61,688 bases of DNA from Candidatus Thiodiazotropha sp. (GCA_023838465.1 JAIVEQ010000024.1:1-61688), one strand, 5' to 3'. Shown: positions 36,333 to 46,171, counted from the stretch's first letter. Translations and numbers: made by a program. Notes: generated by a model from the sequence alone, not told the origin.

Positions 36333-36647
36333 ATGGGTATTACTAAAGTTGAACGGGATGGAACCTTCCGCTTTCATGTTCAAGGTGACATGACCTTTTC
36401 GAGTGTGAAGGAGTTGCTGCAGCGGTCAACGGCACTTTTCTCTTCAGAGCAGGAGTTGGAGATTGACCTGACGGAGGTCGATCACGCTGACAGTGCCGGA
36501 CTTGCTCTGGTTTTGGAGTGGATGGCGCAAGCCGCCGAACGTAAAGCCAAGGTTGTTTTCACTGGAATGCCGGAATCGATTATCTCAATTGCACGCCTCT
36601 GCCAGGTTGAATCGTTGTTGGATGGGAGTGATCCCTCTACTCCTTGA
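36333..36647 (+). CDS. mlaB: STAS-domain protein MlaB
   Basis: Small cytosolic regulator that binds MlaF and is needed for transporter activity. The 104-residue STAS fold shows LEIDLTEVDHADSAGLALVL, in which the serine is the usual STAS phosphorylation-type site, followed by KAKVVFTGMPESI. It directly follows mlaD and is the last gene of the operon. Its position after mlaD, in place of mlaC, differs from E. coli. Confidence 0.9.
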   Translation: MGITKVERDGTFRFHVQGDMTFSSVKELLQRSTALFSSEQELEIDLTEVDHADSAGLALVLEWMAQAAERKAKVVFTGMPESIISIARLCQVESLLDGSDPSTP

Positions 36648-36959
36648 ATCCTGCTATGTAGCCTGACGCCCTTTCCTAAAACTGATATAAACTATTTGTA
36701 GTGGTATGTTTGACTAAAGCTGGTTCAGCTCAGCCCCTGTAAAATGGGTAAATGGCGAATAGATTCCAATTTATTTTCATTTAGGTCTTGAATTATGATC
36801 GTTTTTGGGCTTGAATGATCAATCCTATCCAGATGCCCCCCTCGATGTGTCTTAAAGCTTGTCTCACGGTGTCGTTCTGGATTTTTACTTGATGGTAAAA
36901 TAAAAACGGATTGCATCCGTTTAGTAATCCCCAATCATGTAGTTGGAGATCCTCAATCA
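36648..36959. other. Intergenic region before trxA, no gene seen
   Basis: A 312-base AT-rich gap between mlaB and trxA. It contains scattered A/T runs and a GGAG ribosome site about 10 bases before ATG 36960, but no clear hairpin terminator or coding frame. The trxA promoter must lie here, although I cannot place it with confidence. Confidence 0.4.
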
Positions 36960-37286
36960 ATGAGTGAGCAGATTGTTCATGTAACCGATGATTCATTTGA
37001 ATCTGAAGTAATTCAGTCAAGTCAGCCGGTGCTGATCGACTATTGGGCCGAGTGGTGTGGTCCCTGTAAGATGATTGCACCCGTGCTCGATGATATTGCC
37101 AGTGATTACAACGGCAAACTAAAAGTGGTCAAGCTGAATATAGATGAGAATCCCAACACGCCACCCCGTTACGGCATACGTGGTATTCCCACGCTGATGC
37201 TGTTTAAAAATGGCGAAGTTGAGGCAACGAAAGTGGGCGCTGTCTCTAAATCACAACTTGTAGCATTTATTGATAGTAATCTATAA
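36960..37286 (+). CDS. trxA: Thioredoxin
   Basis: Cytosolic disulfide reductase. The 108-residue protein has the active site WCGPCK at residues 32-37, the cis-proline loop [10 protein letters not shown] and normal length. trxA next to rho is the standard arrangement in enterobacteria and relatives. A terminator between the two is not visible, so some read-through into rho is possible. Confidence 0.98.
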   Translation: MSEQIVHVTDDSFESEVIQSSQPVLIDYWAEWCGPCKMIAPVLDDIASDYNGKLKVVKLNIDENPNTPPRYGIRGIPTLMLFKNGEVEATKVGAVSKSQLVAFIDSNL

Positions 37287-37406
37287 ACAATCTCAGGCGC
37301 CGGACGTACCGTCGCTGTCTGCCAAAAACTGTTCTCTGTAGACTTCCTCGTATCGCCCTGGTCGAGCCTGAATAGCAATTCAACAAACAACCCCAAATCG
37401 CCTTGT

Positions 37407-37460
37407 ATGGCTAATCTCCTTTCAAAACCATATTCCCAGAAAACAACAACCCTAGAATAA
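37407..37460 (+). CDS. Possible rho leader peptide
   Basis: A 17-codon frame (ATG 37407 to TAA 37460) ends 2 bases before the rho start codon, in the trxA-rho gap. It has no visible ribosome site. E. coli also carries a short leader frame before rho, with a different sequence. The leader is pyrimidine-rich (C-runs near 37391), as expected for Rho loading and autogenous termination. Coding status is doubtful. Confidence 0.25.
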   Translation: MANLLSKPYSQKTTTLE

Positions 37461-37462
37461 CT

Positions 37463-38719
37463 ATGAACCTGACTGAACTTAAGAAAATGCCAGTGCCTGC
37501 ACTGGCAGATCTCGCCACCGAAATGAAAATCGAGGGCATGGCACGGACTCGTAAACAGGATCTGATTTTTGCCATTCTCAAGGGACATGCAAAAAAGGGT
37601 GAAAGTATCTTTGGTGATGGGGTGTTGGAGATCCTGCAGGATGGATTCGGTTTTCTCCGTTCAGCTGACAGCTCCTATCTTGCCGGACCTGATGATATCT
37701 ACGTCTCGCCCAGCCAGATTCGCCGATTCAGTCTGCGAACCGGTGACACCATATCTGGGAAGATCCGTCCGCCCAAAGATGGTGAACGTTACTTTGCACT
37801 GCTCAAGGTCGATGAGATCAACTACGACAAACCGGAGAATGCGAAGAGTAAAATCCTGTTTGAGAATTTCACGCCTCTATTTGCCAATAAGCGCTTTCAT
37901 TTGGAGATCGGTAATGGCAGCACAGAGGATATCACCGCGCGGACCATTGATCTCTGTGCCCCCATCGGCAAAGGTCAACGTGGTTTGATTGTCTCCCCGC
38001 CCAAGGCGGGTAAGACCATGATGCTGCAGAACATCGCTCAGTCGATCACCAATAATCATCCTGAGTGTTATGTGATGGTGCTGCTGATCGATGAACGGCC
38101 TGAAGAGGTTACTGAAATGGCTCGATCGGTCAGAGGTGAGGTCATCTCCAGTACATTTGACGAGCCTGCCACCCGGCATGTTCAAGTTGCCGAAATGGTT
38201 ATCGAAAAGGCCAAGCGTCTGGTCGAACACAAGCGTGATGTAGTCATCCTGCTCGATTCTATTACCCGTCTTGCGCGAGCCTACAATACTGTCGTGCCGT
38301 CATCGGGCAAGGTATTGACGGGTGGTGTGGATGCCAATGCACTGCATCGTCCAAAACGATTTTTCGGTGCTGCCCGTAACGTTGAAGAGGGAGGTTCTTT
38401 AACTATCCTCGCTACCGCATTGGTAGATACCGGTTCACGTATGGACGATGTGATTTATGAGGAGTTCAAGGGTACCGGTAATATGGAGGTCCATCTGGAC
38501 CGCCGTATCGCAGAAAAGCGAATTTTCCCAGCCATCAATATCAACCGTTCAGGCACCCGCCGTGAAGAGTTGTTGATGAAACCGGATGAACTGCAGAAGA
38601 TGTGGATTCTACGCAAAATCCTCCATCCCATGGATGAACTCGCCGCAATGGAATTCCTGTTCGATAAGATGAAGGTGAGTAAGACCAATGATGAGTTCTT
38701 TGATTCGATGAAGGGTTAA
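37463..38719 (+). CDS. rho: Transcription termination factor Rho
   Basis: Hexameric RNA-dependent ATPase helicase that ends transcription at rut sites. The N-terminal RNA-binding OSB domain (about 50-125, including [20 protein letters not shown]) precedes the RecA-like domain with Walker [12 protein letters not shown] (near 180), [14 protein letters not shown] and [11 protein letters not shown]. Length 418 residues is standard. A strong terminator follows the gene. Confidence 0.98.
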   Translation: MNLTELKKMPVPALADLATEMKIEGMARTRKQDLIFAILKGHAKKGESIFGDGVLEILQDGFGFLRSADSSYLAGPDDIYVSPSQIRRFSLRTGDTISGKIRPPKDGERYFALLKVDEINYDKPENAKSKILFENFTPLFANKRFHLEIGNGSTEDITARTIDLCAPIGKGQRGLIVSPPKAGKTMMLQNIAQSITNNHPECYVMVLLIDERPEEVTEMARSVRGEVISSTFDEPATRHVQVAEMVIEKAKRLVEHKRDVVILLDSITRLARAYNTVVPSSGKVLTGGVDANALHRPKRFFGAARNVEEGGSLTILATALVDTGSRMDDVIYEEFKGTGNMEVHLDRRIAEKRIFPAININRSGTRREELLMKPDELQKMWILRKILHPMDELAAMEFLFDKMKVSKTNDEFFDSMKG

Positions 38720-38747
38720 AAAGCCGATATATTGCTATTCACTCGTT

Positions 38748-38773
38748 AAGGGGCCTTAGGCCCCTTTTCTTTT
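38748..38773 (+). terminator. Rho-independent terminator after rho
   Basis: AAGGGGCC (38748-38755) pairs perfectly with GGCCCCTT (38759-38766) around TTA, followed by a T-rich stretch TTCTTTT, starting 28 bases after the rho stop codon. Confidence 0.9.
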
Positions 38774-38897
38774 GTCCAGCATACTTTTTTGGAAGCTACA
38801 GTTGAACGGTCGAGTGCCATAGATGGAGGTGCCAAGGGTGCGTTTGGACTGATAACCGGTTACATTGTGTTCTTGATTTAACAGCCACTGAAAAGCA

Positions 38898-39575
38898 ATG
38901 AAAGCCATGATTCTGGCCGCTGGCCGTGGTGAGCGTATGCGGCCATTGACAGACAAGCTCCCTAAACCGCTTCTCCCGGTAGCGGGTAAGCCTCTTATTG
39001 TTCACCATATCGAACGGCTTGCTGCTGCCGGTTTTTGCGAGTTGGTGATCAATCATGCACACATGGGTAAGATGATCGAAGCTCGGTTAGGAAAGGGATC
39101 GACCTGGGGTGTTGATATCCAATACTCACCAGAGGAGGTGGCACTGGAAACGGGTGGAGGCATCTATCGCGCGTTGCCTTTGCTGGGAGACGAACCTTTT
39201 CTAGTGGTTAACGGGGATGTCTGGTGTGAGATCGATTTCTCGAACCTTCACCTGTCTCATGGTGATTTAGCCCATCTGGTATTGGTACCCAATCCGTCGC
39301 ACCATCAACAAGGTGATTTTCAGTTACAACAGGGCAGGGTCAAACAGGGAAATGATGACCTGCTGACCTTCAGTGGTGTCGGTATCTATCATCCACATTT
39401 GTTTGAATCTTGCGCACCCGTTGTGTTTCCTCTTGGGCCCCTGTTAAGGGATGCGATGGATAAGGGATTTGTCTCAGGGGTCTCTTTCACTGGTCTCTGG
39501 ATGGATGTGGGTACACCACAACGACTGATGCTATTAGAAAGAATAATCCAACATAATCTGAGTGCTAATGGGTGA
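38898..39575 (+). CDS. murU: N-acetylmuramate alpha-1-phosphate uridylyltransferase
   Basis: Nucleotidyltransferase of the anabolic cell-wall recycling pathway, making UDP-MurNAc from MurNAc-1-phosphate. The NTP-transferase signature AMILAAGRGERMRPLTDKLP is at the N-terminus, followed by KPLLPVAGKPLI and the Asp motif VVNGDVWCEIDF. Length 225 residues fits MurU. The usual neighbour, the MurNAc kinase AmgK, is not beside it; here rho is upstream and a GCS2-type gene begins 3 bases after the stop. A related glucose- or mannose-1-phosphate nucleotidyltransferase is a lesser possibility. Confidence 0.85.
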   Translation: MKAMILAAGRGERMRPLTDKLPKPLLPVAGKPLIVHHIERLAAAGFCELVINHAHMGKMIEARLGKGSTWGVDIQYSPEEVALETGGGIYRALPLLGDEPFLVVNGDVWCEIDFSNLHLSHGDLAHLVLVPNPSHHQQGDFQLQQGRVKQGNDDLLTFSGVGIYHPHLFESCAPVVFPLGPLLRDAMDKGFVSGVSFTGLWMDVGTPQRLMLLERIIQHNLSANG

Positions 39576-39578
39576 GCC

Positions 39579-41000
39579 ATGGGACAGGAGATTGATTCGA
39601 GGGAGTTCACAACGGAAGATTTTGATGAGTTTCTGCGTCGTCTTAAGGCGGAGACTCAACTATTGGCAGACTGGTTTAAGGAGGGGGTGTTCGTCTCTGG
39701 AGAGACGATTGGAGGGCTGGAGCTTGAAGCCTGTCTACTTGATCAGAAAGCTGATCCGGCGCCCCTCAATCAAGCCTTGCTGGAGGGACTCGATGAGTCC
39801 CTTGTCGTTCCGGAGCTGGCTACCTTCAATGTAGAGATCAACAGTACCGCGAGACCCTTGCAGGGTGATGTATTTGAGAAGATGGCCAGTGAACTGCAGT
39901 GTGTCTGGGATAAATGTAACCGACTTGCTGAACCGCTGGGTGCCAGAATGGGCATGATTGGAATATTACCCACACTGCAGCAGCATGACCTCAGCCTGCA
40001 GAATATGTCACCCTTGAATCGCTATCAGGCACTCAATGATCAGGTATTCCGGTTACGCCAGGGCAAGCCCTTGGAGCTGCATATCGATGGCAGGGAGTCC
40101 CTTGATCTCTGCCATGATGATGTCATGCTTGAATCAGCGGCTACCTCGTTTCAGATTCATATGCAGGTTGATGGACAACGTGCTGCAACACTCTATAACC
40201 TGTCGAAAATTGCCTCTGCGCCAATGGTGGCGGTAAGTGCCAACTCGCCTTTTTTGTTTGAACATGATCTTTGGGATGAAACACGTATTCCCCTATTCGA
40301 ACAGTCCATAGCAGTGGGTGCCTCAGACTTGACTAAAAGAGTCAGTTTCGGCATTCGTTATCTCTACGAGTCGATGATGGAGAACTTTCAGGCCAACCTG
40401 TTGCGCTATCCTGTACTGCTACCATTGCTGATGGATGAACCGATCGAAAAATTGGCTCACTTACGTCTCCATAACGGTACCGTGTGGCGTTGGAACAGAC
40501 CACTGATCGGATTCAGCGAAAGTGGTAAACCGCATTTACGAATAGAACACCGGGTTGTACCTGCAGGTCCAACCGTGATCGACTCTATAGCCAATACAGC
40601 TTTTTATTTCGGTTTGGTTCTTGGTATGGCAGAAGCCTATGAAGAGCCTGAAACGCAAATGGGCTTTATTCGTGCTCGGAGCAATTTTTACAATGCGGCG
40701 AGGTTTGGCCTGAAGGCGGATCTGTTTTGGTTTGGCTGGGAGAGCCATAAGGCTGATGAATTGATCCGAGACCAGCTGCTTACTGTTGCCCGGCGAGGGC
40801 TCAACTATCTTGATATCGAACCAGCCTCCATCGATTATTGGCTGGGTATTATCGAACAGCGGGTAGTTCGTGGTATCAATGGTGCAATATGGCAAAGAGA
40901 GTGGGTGGCCCGCCATGGGCGAGACTTTCGTGCTATGACAGACGCCTATCTCGAGCAGCAGGAGAGTGGTAAACCTGTGCATGAGTGGCATCTCTCGTAA
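39579..41000 (+). CDS. Glutamate-cysteine ligase family 2 (GCS2-like) protein
   Basis: A 473-residue protein of the glutamine-synthetase-fold carboxylate-amine ligase group (GCS2/YbdK). These enzymes join a carboxylate, usually of glutamate, to an amine using ATP. Visible landmarks include an acidic start of the core (GGLELEACLLDQ), ELATFNVEINS, ATSFQIHMQVDG and NSPFLFEHDLW, typical of the nucleotide/metal site. The substrates cannot be fixed. It starts 3 bases after murU and is followed after 84 bases by an AspA/AstE-type deacylase gene, suggesting a ligase/hydrolase pair. Confidence 0.75.
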   Translation: MGQEIDSREFTTEDFDEFLRRLKAETQLLADWFKEGVFVSGETIGGLELEACLLDQKADPAPLNQALLEGLDESLVVPELATFNVEINSTARPLQGDVFEKMASELQCVWDKCNRLAEPLGARMGMIGILPTLQQHDLSLQNMSPLNRYQALNDQVFRLRQGKPLELHIDGRESLDLCHDDVMLESAATSFQIHMQVDGQRAATLYNLSKIASAPMVAVSANSPFLFEHDLWDETRIPLFEQSIAVGASDLTKRVSFGIRYLYESMMENFQANLLRYPVLLPLLMDEPIEKLAHLRLHNGTVWRWNRPLIGFSESGKPHLRIEHRVVPAGPTVIDSIANTAFYFGLVLGMAEAYEEPETQMGFIRARSNFYNAARFGLKADLFWFGWESHKADELIRDQLLTVARRGLNYLDIEPASIDYWLGIIEQRVVRGINGAIWQREWVARHGRDFRAMTDAYLEQQESGKPVHEWHLS

Positions 41001-41083
41001 GCCCTGAATGCGACATATTTGGTTGCCGGGTAAATGCCTTGTTCGGGGTAGTATGATGGGGCACACCAGGATTCAGGTAAGAT

Positions 41084-42103
41084 ATGGGTATGTTGCAGGA
41101 AATCGATTATTTACCAGAGAATCTGCTGGGTCTGAAGGCAAGCCAACTAGCTGATCACCTGGCGGGCCCAACCTTGATTCATCTATCGGGTCGAAGAGTG
41201 GAACCACTGTTCGTCTCTGTACTGATGCATGGGAATGAAAATGTTGGTTGGGAGGCAATTCGAGCATTGCTTGCCGGTTATCAGGGGGGTAAGGATCTGC
41301 CCCGCTCATTGAGTCTTTTTATCGGCAACGTAAAGGCGGCTGCAAAAGGGTTGCGTTTGCTGCCAGGTCAACCTGACTTCAACAGAATCTGGTGTGGCAG
41401 CGAACTACCTGAAACAGCCGAGCATCAGATGATGGTCCAGGTGGTAGAACGCATGCGTCCTCGCAAACCGTTTGCAAGTGTTGATGTACACAATAATACC
41501 GGACTCAATCCCCATTATGCCTGCCTTAATCGATTGGATACCTCGTTTCTTCATCTTGCACTGCTGTTTTCCCGAACAGTGGTCTATTTTCTACGGCCAA
41601 AAGGGGTTCAATCGATGGCCTTCGCGGAACTCTGCCCTTCAGTGACACTGGAGTGTGGCAAGGTGGGAAGTACCTATGGCGTAGATCATGCCCGGGACTA
41701 TCTGGATGCCTGTCTACATTTGGCAGAATATCCGCAGCATGCCCTTACTCACCTGGATATAGACCTTTTTCATACTGTGGCCCAGGTCAAGATCTCACCT
41801 AATGTCAGTTTTGGTTTTTCGCCGGGAGAGAGTGATATCGTTCTAGACCCTGACATTGACCACTTGAATTTCAGAGAGCTGCCCGCTGGGACTCCATTTG
41901 GCTGGATCAACGGCACAGGGCTGGAAGTCCTGGATGCCAGAGACGAACAGGGTCAGGAGGTGACGAGAGACTTTTTTGCCATCGAAGAGGGCCAGCTTTG
42001 CCTTCATCGCTCAGTGATGCCTTCCATGTTGACCAAGGATCTGGATGTCATACACCAGGATTGTCTCTGCTATTTAATGGAGCGCTATGAGTCGCACCTG
42101 TAA
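41084..42103 (+). CDS. AstE/AspA-family (aspartoacylase-like) zinc deacylase
   Basis: A 339-residue zinc enzyme of the succinylglutamate desuccinylase/aspartoacylase branch of the M14 superfamily. The zinc triad and catalytic acid can be placed: H49 and E52 in LMHGNENVGWE, H136 in ASVDVHNNTG and E190 in PSVTLECGKVG, matching the H-x2-E...H...E order of human aspartoacylase. The N-acyl amino acid substrate is unknown. It follows the GCS2-like gene and ends 13 bases before convergent lipA. Confidence 0.85.
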   Translation: MGMLQEIDYLPENLLGLKASQLADHLAGPTLIHLSGRRVEPLFVSVLMHGNENVGWEAIRALLAGYQGGKDLPRSLSLFIGNVKAAAKGLRLLPGQPDFNRIWCGSELPETAEHQMMVQVVERMRPRKPFASVDVHNNTGLNPHYACLNRLDTSFLHLALLFSRTVVYFLRPKGVQSMAFAELCPSVTLECGKVGSTYGVDHARDYLDACLHLAEYPQHALTHLDIDLFHTVAQVKISPNVSFGFSPGESDIVLDPDIDHLNFRELPAGTPFGWINGTGLEVLDARDEQGQEVTRDFFAIEEGQLCLHRSVMPSMLTKDLDVIHQDCLCYLMERYESHL

Positions 42104-42116
42104 ACAACACTAGGCC

Positions 42117-43088
42117 TCATCGCAACAGCGGGTTGGCCTGAAGGTCGGCATGGTAAGAGGAACGGACCATCGGGCCACTGGCAACGCTGGAAAAGCCCAT
42201 CTCTTCTGCTATTGTTCCGAGTTGCTCGAACTCTTCCGGAGTAACGAAACGGGCCACCGGCAGATGGTCTATGGAGGGTTGCAGGTATTGACCTAGGGTC
42301 AGCATCTCGCAACCTTGTTGACGCAACGCCTGCAGGACTGATAAAACCTCGTCTTTGTTCTCCCCCAAGCCCAGCATCAGGCCTGATTTTGTGGGCACAT
42401 CGGGTTGTAATGTTTTGAATCTTTGTAACAGCGCCAAAGAGCCCTGGTAGTCCGCACCAGGTCGGGCCTGACGATAGAGTCTCGGTACAGTTTCCAGGTT
42501 GTGATTAAAGACATCGGGAGGATTGTTGGCAAATGCTTCCAGCGCCCGATCCATACGACCCCGAAAGTCAGGTACTAGAATTTCGATCTTGGTTTGCGAT
42601 CTTTGTTGGCGTACAGCTACGATGCACTGGGCGAAATGGCTGCCGCCTCCATCACGCAGATCATCCCGGTCCACCGAGGTGATGACCACATAGTTGAGAC
42701 TCATCGCAGCAATGGCTTCGGCAAGTTGTATTGGCTCTTTTGGGTCGAGGGGTTGAGGCTTGCCGTGGGCCACATCACAGAAGGGACATCGGCGGGTGCA
42801 GATATCCCCCATGATCATAAAAGTTGCGGTCCCATGGTGGAAGCACTCACCCAGGTTGGGACAGGCCGCTTCTTCACAAACAGAGCTCAATCCTTTCTCT
42901 CGCAGGATACGACGGATGCGACTGACTTCCCGGCCAAGTGGTGCTTTAGCACGTATCCACTTCGGCTTACGCAGGGTTGTCTCCTGTTGCTCCACCTTTA
43001 CCGGAATACGAGCCAGTTTTGATTTCCCGCGCTGATGGCTTTCGGGGGTGTTACGGGATGGTGGGAGGATCTCTTTACTGGAGCTCAT
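42117..43088 (-). CDS. lipA: Lipoyl synthase
   Basis: Radical-SAM enzyme inserting two sulfurs into protein-bound octanoyl groups. The auxiliary cluster motif ([13 protein letters not shown]) and the radical-[16 protein letters not shown] (CxxxCxxC) are present, with [11 protein letters not shown] at the C-terminal end. It supplies lipoate for GcvH in this window and for 2-oxoacid dehydrogenases. It overlaps the lipB end by 4 bases and ends the minus-strand envelope block. Confidence 0.97.
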   Translation of the reverse strand: MSSSKEILPPSRNTPESHQRGKSKLARIPVKVEQQETTLRKPKWIRAKAPLGREVSRIRRILREKGLSSVCEEAACPNLGECFHHGTATFMIMGDICTRRCPFCDVAHGKPQPLDPKEPIQLAEAIAAMSLNYVVITSVDRDDLRDGGGSHFAQCIVAVRQQRSQTKIEILVPDFRGRMDRALEAFANNPPDVFNHNLETVPRLYRQARPGADYQGSLALLQRFKTLQPDVPTKSGLMLGLGENKDEVLSVLQALRQQGCEMLTLGQYLQPSIDHLPVARFVTPEEFEQLGTIAEEMGFSSVASGPMVRSSYHADLQANPLLR

Positions 43089-43732
43089 AAGCCTGCTTTT
43101 GTATCGACGAAGGTCAGAGTGTAGCCCAAACTATGAGCTAAGTGGTGGGACAATTCCCGCCCGAGTGTGGGTATATCGGTTGTTACCTTCTGATCTGCCA
43201 ACTGAGTAACCTTGAGTCCCGGGTAGCCACAGGGGTTGATGCGCTTGAAGGGATCAAGGTCCATATCCACATTCAGGCTCAGTCCATGAAAGCAGCAGCC
43301 TCGACGCACCCGTAGCCCCAGGGAGGCGACCTTGCACTCTTCAATATAGACGCCTGGTGCATCCCGGCGGGCAGATGCTGATATGGCATACTCAGCCAGA
43401 AGGGCGATAACAGCCTCCTCTAGATGGCTGACAAGGGTACGGATTCCAAGATGAGCACGACGTAAATCGAGTAGCAGGTAGGCAATCAGCTGTCCTGGAC
43501 CATGGTAGGTGACTTGGCCGCCACGGTCTGTTTTCATGACTGGGATTGTGCCGGGATCAAGGAGATGTTCAGCTTTTCCAGCCTGTCCCTGAGTGAAGAC
43601 AGGCGGGTGTTCGAGCAACCAGAGCTGGTCGGGACTGGATGAATCTCGTGCGTCGGTATAATCCTGCATGGCCTGCCATGTGGCGGCGTACGGCTGCAGA
43701 CCCAGTTGTCTGACCAGAAGTTTGCCGGACAA
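43085..43732 (-). CDS. lipB: Octanoyl-[acyl-carrier-protein]-protein octanoyltransferase
   Basis: Transfers octanoate from ACP to lipoyl-domain lysines, supplying the LipA substrate. The signature [20 protein letters not shown] is at about residue 70, and the catalytic Cys/Lys segment [20 protein letters not shown] at about residue 135. Length 215 residues is normal. It is translationally coupled to lipA by a 4-base overlap. Confidence 0.97.
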   Translation of the reverse strand: MSGKLLVRQLGLQPYAATWQAMQDYTDARDSSSPDQLWLLEHPPVFTQGQAGKAEHLLDPGTIPVMKTDRGGQVTYHGPGQLIAYLLLDLRRAHLGIRTLVSHLEEAVIALLAEYAISASARRDAPGVYIEECKVASLGLRVRRGCCFHGLSLNVDMDLDPFKRINPCGYPGLKVTQLADQKVTTDIPTLGRELSHHLAHSLGYTLTFVDTKAGL

Positions 43733-43744
43733 TATATAATTTCT

Positions 43745-44014
43745 CTAAAGCGCCATGACCACTTTTTCGTGGGCACTTAGATCGAGATAGATGGCATCAA
43801 GCTGATCCTTGCTTTCTGCACGCAAGTTGATGGTGATGGAGACCCACTTACCCCCTTTGCTGAGTCTACTGTTAACAGTCGTCTCGAGAACCTCGGACGT
43901 ATGGTGACTGACCAGCTCCACGATCATTGCTTCAAATCCGGGTTCAGCCTTACCCATTACCTTGATTGGGAAATCACAGGGAAATTTCAGCAGTGTCTCT
44001 TGTTCTTGGTCCAT
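43745..44014 (-). CDS. ybeD: DUF493 family protein YbeD
   Basis: An 89-residue ACT-like regulatory protein of the YbeD family: LLKFPCDFPIKVMGKA, then a central VSHHTSEVLETTVNSRLSKG and GGKWVSITINLRAES. The function is unknown, though it is nearly always beside lipB and dacA, as here. I use ATG 44014; the frame is open to 44035. Confidence 0.92.
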   Translation of the reverse strand: MDQEQETLLKFPCDFPIKVMGKAEPGFEAMIVELVSHHTSEVLETTVNSRLSKGGKWVSITINLRAESKDQLDAIYLDLSAHEKVVMAL

Positions 44015-44082
44015 GGAACTAGTGTAGTGCCTCATATATAGAGCAGTTATCAGCGTGACAAGGTGCCATTAGCCGCGCCAGG

Positions 44083-45234
44083 TCACTCCAGCCAGAGCAG
44101 GGCGCTGTCTTTAACCTGTTGCCAGATATTGCCATCAGCAATGCTCTTGAGAGCAACCAGTGAAGCTTCAGTGATCGGCTCACCATTCAATGTAACGCTG
44201 ACATGGCCCAGCACCTTGCCCTGTTTGACCGGCGCCATGATTCTAGGCTCGATCTCCATGCGGGCATCGAGATTTTGATATTGGTGGCGAGGGATGGTGA
44301 TATTCAGATCCTCAGTGAGCCCAAGCGGTAACTTCTCCCTTTCACCCTTCCAGATGCGGGCGCGATTGAGCACTTCGCCTGCACTGTAAAGCTGGTGGGT
44401 TTCATAAAACCGGAAGCCATAATTGAGAAGACTTTGACTGGACTGAGCCCTGGACTCTTCACTTTTGGTACCCATGATAACCGAGATAAGGCGCATGCTC
44501 TCTCTTTGTGCGGAAGCCACCAGGCAATATCCGGCGGCCTCTGTATGGCCGGTCTTCATGCCATCCACACTCTCGTCACGCCACAGCAGTTTGTTTCGGT
44601 TGTGCTGCTCGATACCGTTGAAAACGTAGGACTTGTCACTGTACCAAGGGTAGTACTCAGGGAATTCACCAATCGTGGCAGCGGCTACCTTGGCGATATC
44701 AGCAGGTGTGGTGTAGTGGTCATCGTGGGGAAGCCCGGTGCTGTTGGTGAAGTGAGTATCTGACATACCGAGACGTCTGGCATGGCTATTCATCAACTCT
44801 GCGAAGGTGCCTTCACTGCCGGCGATATGCTCAGCAAGTGCCACGCAAGCATCATTGCCTGACTGGATGATCATGCCTTTAATCAGATCGATCACCTTGA
44901 TCTTTTTGCCAACCTCTATGAACATCCTTGACCCGGGTGTTCGCCAGGCCTTCTCACTGATGAGTACACTCTCCTCTAAATTAATATTGCCCTGCTTCAA
45001 CTCACGAAAAACGGTGTAGGCGGTCATAATTTTAGTGAGACTTGCGGGTTCGAGTTTATTCCCCGCCCCTTTTTCTGCAAGTACCTTTCCGCTATGGAAA
45101 TCGATCAGGAGATAGCCTGTCGCCGCAACTTCCGGTGGTGCGGGTAGGGGCGTGGCTGCCTGTAAAGAGAGCGAAAAGAGAACACTGAACCAGATCAGGT
45201 TGAATCTAAAAAGATGTGGGGATAAATGATGCAT
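44083..45234 (-). CDS. dacA: D-alanyl-D-alanine carboxypeptidase (PBP5/6 type)
   Basis: Periplasmic penicillin-binding protein that trims the terminal D-Ala from peptidoglycan stem peptides. It has a signal peptide (cleavage near residue 26), the SxxK motif SLTK with nucleophile S65 and K68, the SGN triad in MIIQSGNDACVALAEH, and KTG in GMKTGHTEAAGY. A C-terminal beta domain and a terminal amphipathic membrane-anchor helix (IWQQVKDSALLWLE) follow. Length 383 residues is typical. Neighbours rlpA and ybeD match E. coli order. Confidence 0.96.
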   Translation of the reverse strand: MHHLSPHLFRFNLIWFSVLFSLSLQAATPLPAPPEVAATGYLLIDFHSGKVLAEKGAGNKLEPASLTKIMTAYTVFRELKQGNINLEESVLISEKAWRTPGSRMFIEVGKKIKVIDLIKGMIIQSGNDACVALAEHIAGSEGTFAELMNSHARRLGMSDTHFTNSTGLPHDDHYTTPADIAKVAAATIGEFPEYYPWYSDKSYVFNGIEQHNRNKLLWRDESVDGMKTGHTEAAGYCLVASAQRESMRLISVIMGTKSEESRAQSSQSLLNYGFRFYETHQLYSAGEVLNRARIWKGEREKLPLGLTEDLNITIPRHQYQNLDARMEIEPRIMAPVKQGKVLGHVSVTLNGEPITEASLVALKSIADGNIWQQVKDSALLWLE

Positions 45235-45283
45235 TGGTGTCCATTTTGTAGATATCTTAGTGGTGCGCTATTTTATTGATTCG

Positions 45284-46168
45284 CTAGCGGATAACAACAT
45301 GCGGATCCGGAATACCAAGTTGATCCAGTCGCTGACTGAGATGGTCTGCCAACTCAACACTGGCGATGGGTCCTACCTGCACCCGATAGACTGGATGTGT
45401 CTTGTTATTGTTGTCTTCTATGATTACCGCGGCCTGTAATTGTTCCTCGAGTTGTTTCTTCAGACGATGAGCGTTCGTCGAATTTCCAAAAGCACCCACT
45501 TGTAAAAAGAGTTCAGGGAGGCTTTTATCTTTTTTAAGCTTGACCGGCTGGACTTCAGGCAGTGGGGGCGGCCTGTCAGGGTCGAGGCTTACTACCTCAA
45601 CCAAACCTGTACCCTCTCCGATGATGCCAAGCTTCCAGGCCGCTGTGTAGGAGAGATCAATCAATCTATTGTCATGAAAGGGGCCTCGATCATTGACCTT
45701 TACAACAACACTGCGGTTACTTTTAAGATTCGTGACACGGACATAACTGGGGAGTGGAAGCGTTTTGTGTGCAGCGGTCATCGCATACATGTCGTAGGAT
45801 TCACCACTGCTTGTCCGTTGACCGTGAAACTTGCTGCCATACCAGGAGGCGATTCCTCGTGAGCTGTAATCCCGGTTGTCAGGCAGGGTGTAGTAACGTT
45901 TACCAAAAACCACATAACTGGCCGGATTGCCGTATCGGCTTTTTGCTTCAACCTTCGGCACAGCATCTGGGATTGTATCCATATTGGGTGGAGGTGGGTG
46001 GTGACGGCTGACGCCATCCTGCTTGCCGGGGCGGCTGCTTTTACCTGTACTGCATCCGCCAGCCAGTAGCATAAGAGTGACTAATAGAGTGACAAATAAT
46101 GCCCGCCAGTTGCTTACCAGTCTGCAAGGCTGTATCTGAATAGGCTCTAAATAGCGGGAGGGAAACAT
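45284..46168 (-). CDS. rlpA: Septal ring lytic transglycosylase RlpA with SPOR domain
   Basis: Outer-membrane lipoprotein that cuts naked glycan strands at the septum. Lipobox LAGGC (Cys near 39), then the double-psi beta-barrel domain with IASWYGSKFHGQRTSSGESY and VVVKVNDRGPF, where the catalytic Asp lies in NDRGPF. The C-terminal SPOR domain (about 220-294; LPELFLQVGAFGNSTNAHRL) binds denuded septal peptidoglycan. The start, ATG 46168, is slightly ahead of the signal peptide; a later in-frame start is possible. Confidence 0.95.
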   Translation of the reverse strand: MFPSRYLEPIQIQPCRLVSNWRALFVTLLVTLMLLAGGCSTGKSSRPGKQDGVSRHHPPPPNMDTIPDAVPKVEAKSRYGNPASYVVFGKRYYTLPDNRDYSSRGIASWYGSKFHGQRTSSGESYDMYAMTAAHKTLPLPSYVRVTNLKSNRSVVVKVNDRGPFHDNRLIDLSYTAAWKLGIIGEGTGLVEVVSLDPDRPPPLPEVQPVKLKKDKSLPELFLQVGAFGNSTNAHRLKKQLEEQLQAAVIIEDNNNKTHPVYRVQVGPIASVELADHLSQRLDQLGIPDPHVVIR

Positions 46169-46171
46169 CGG

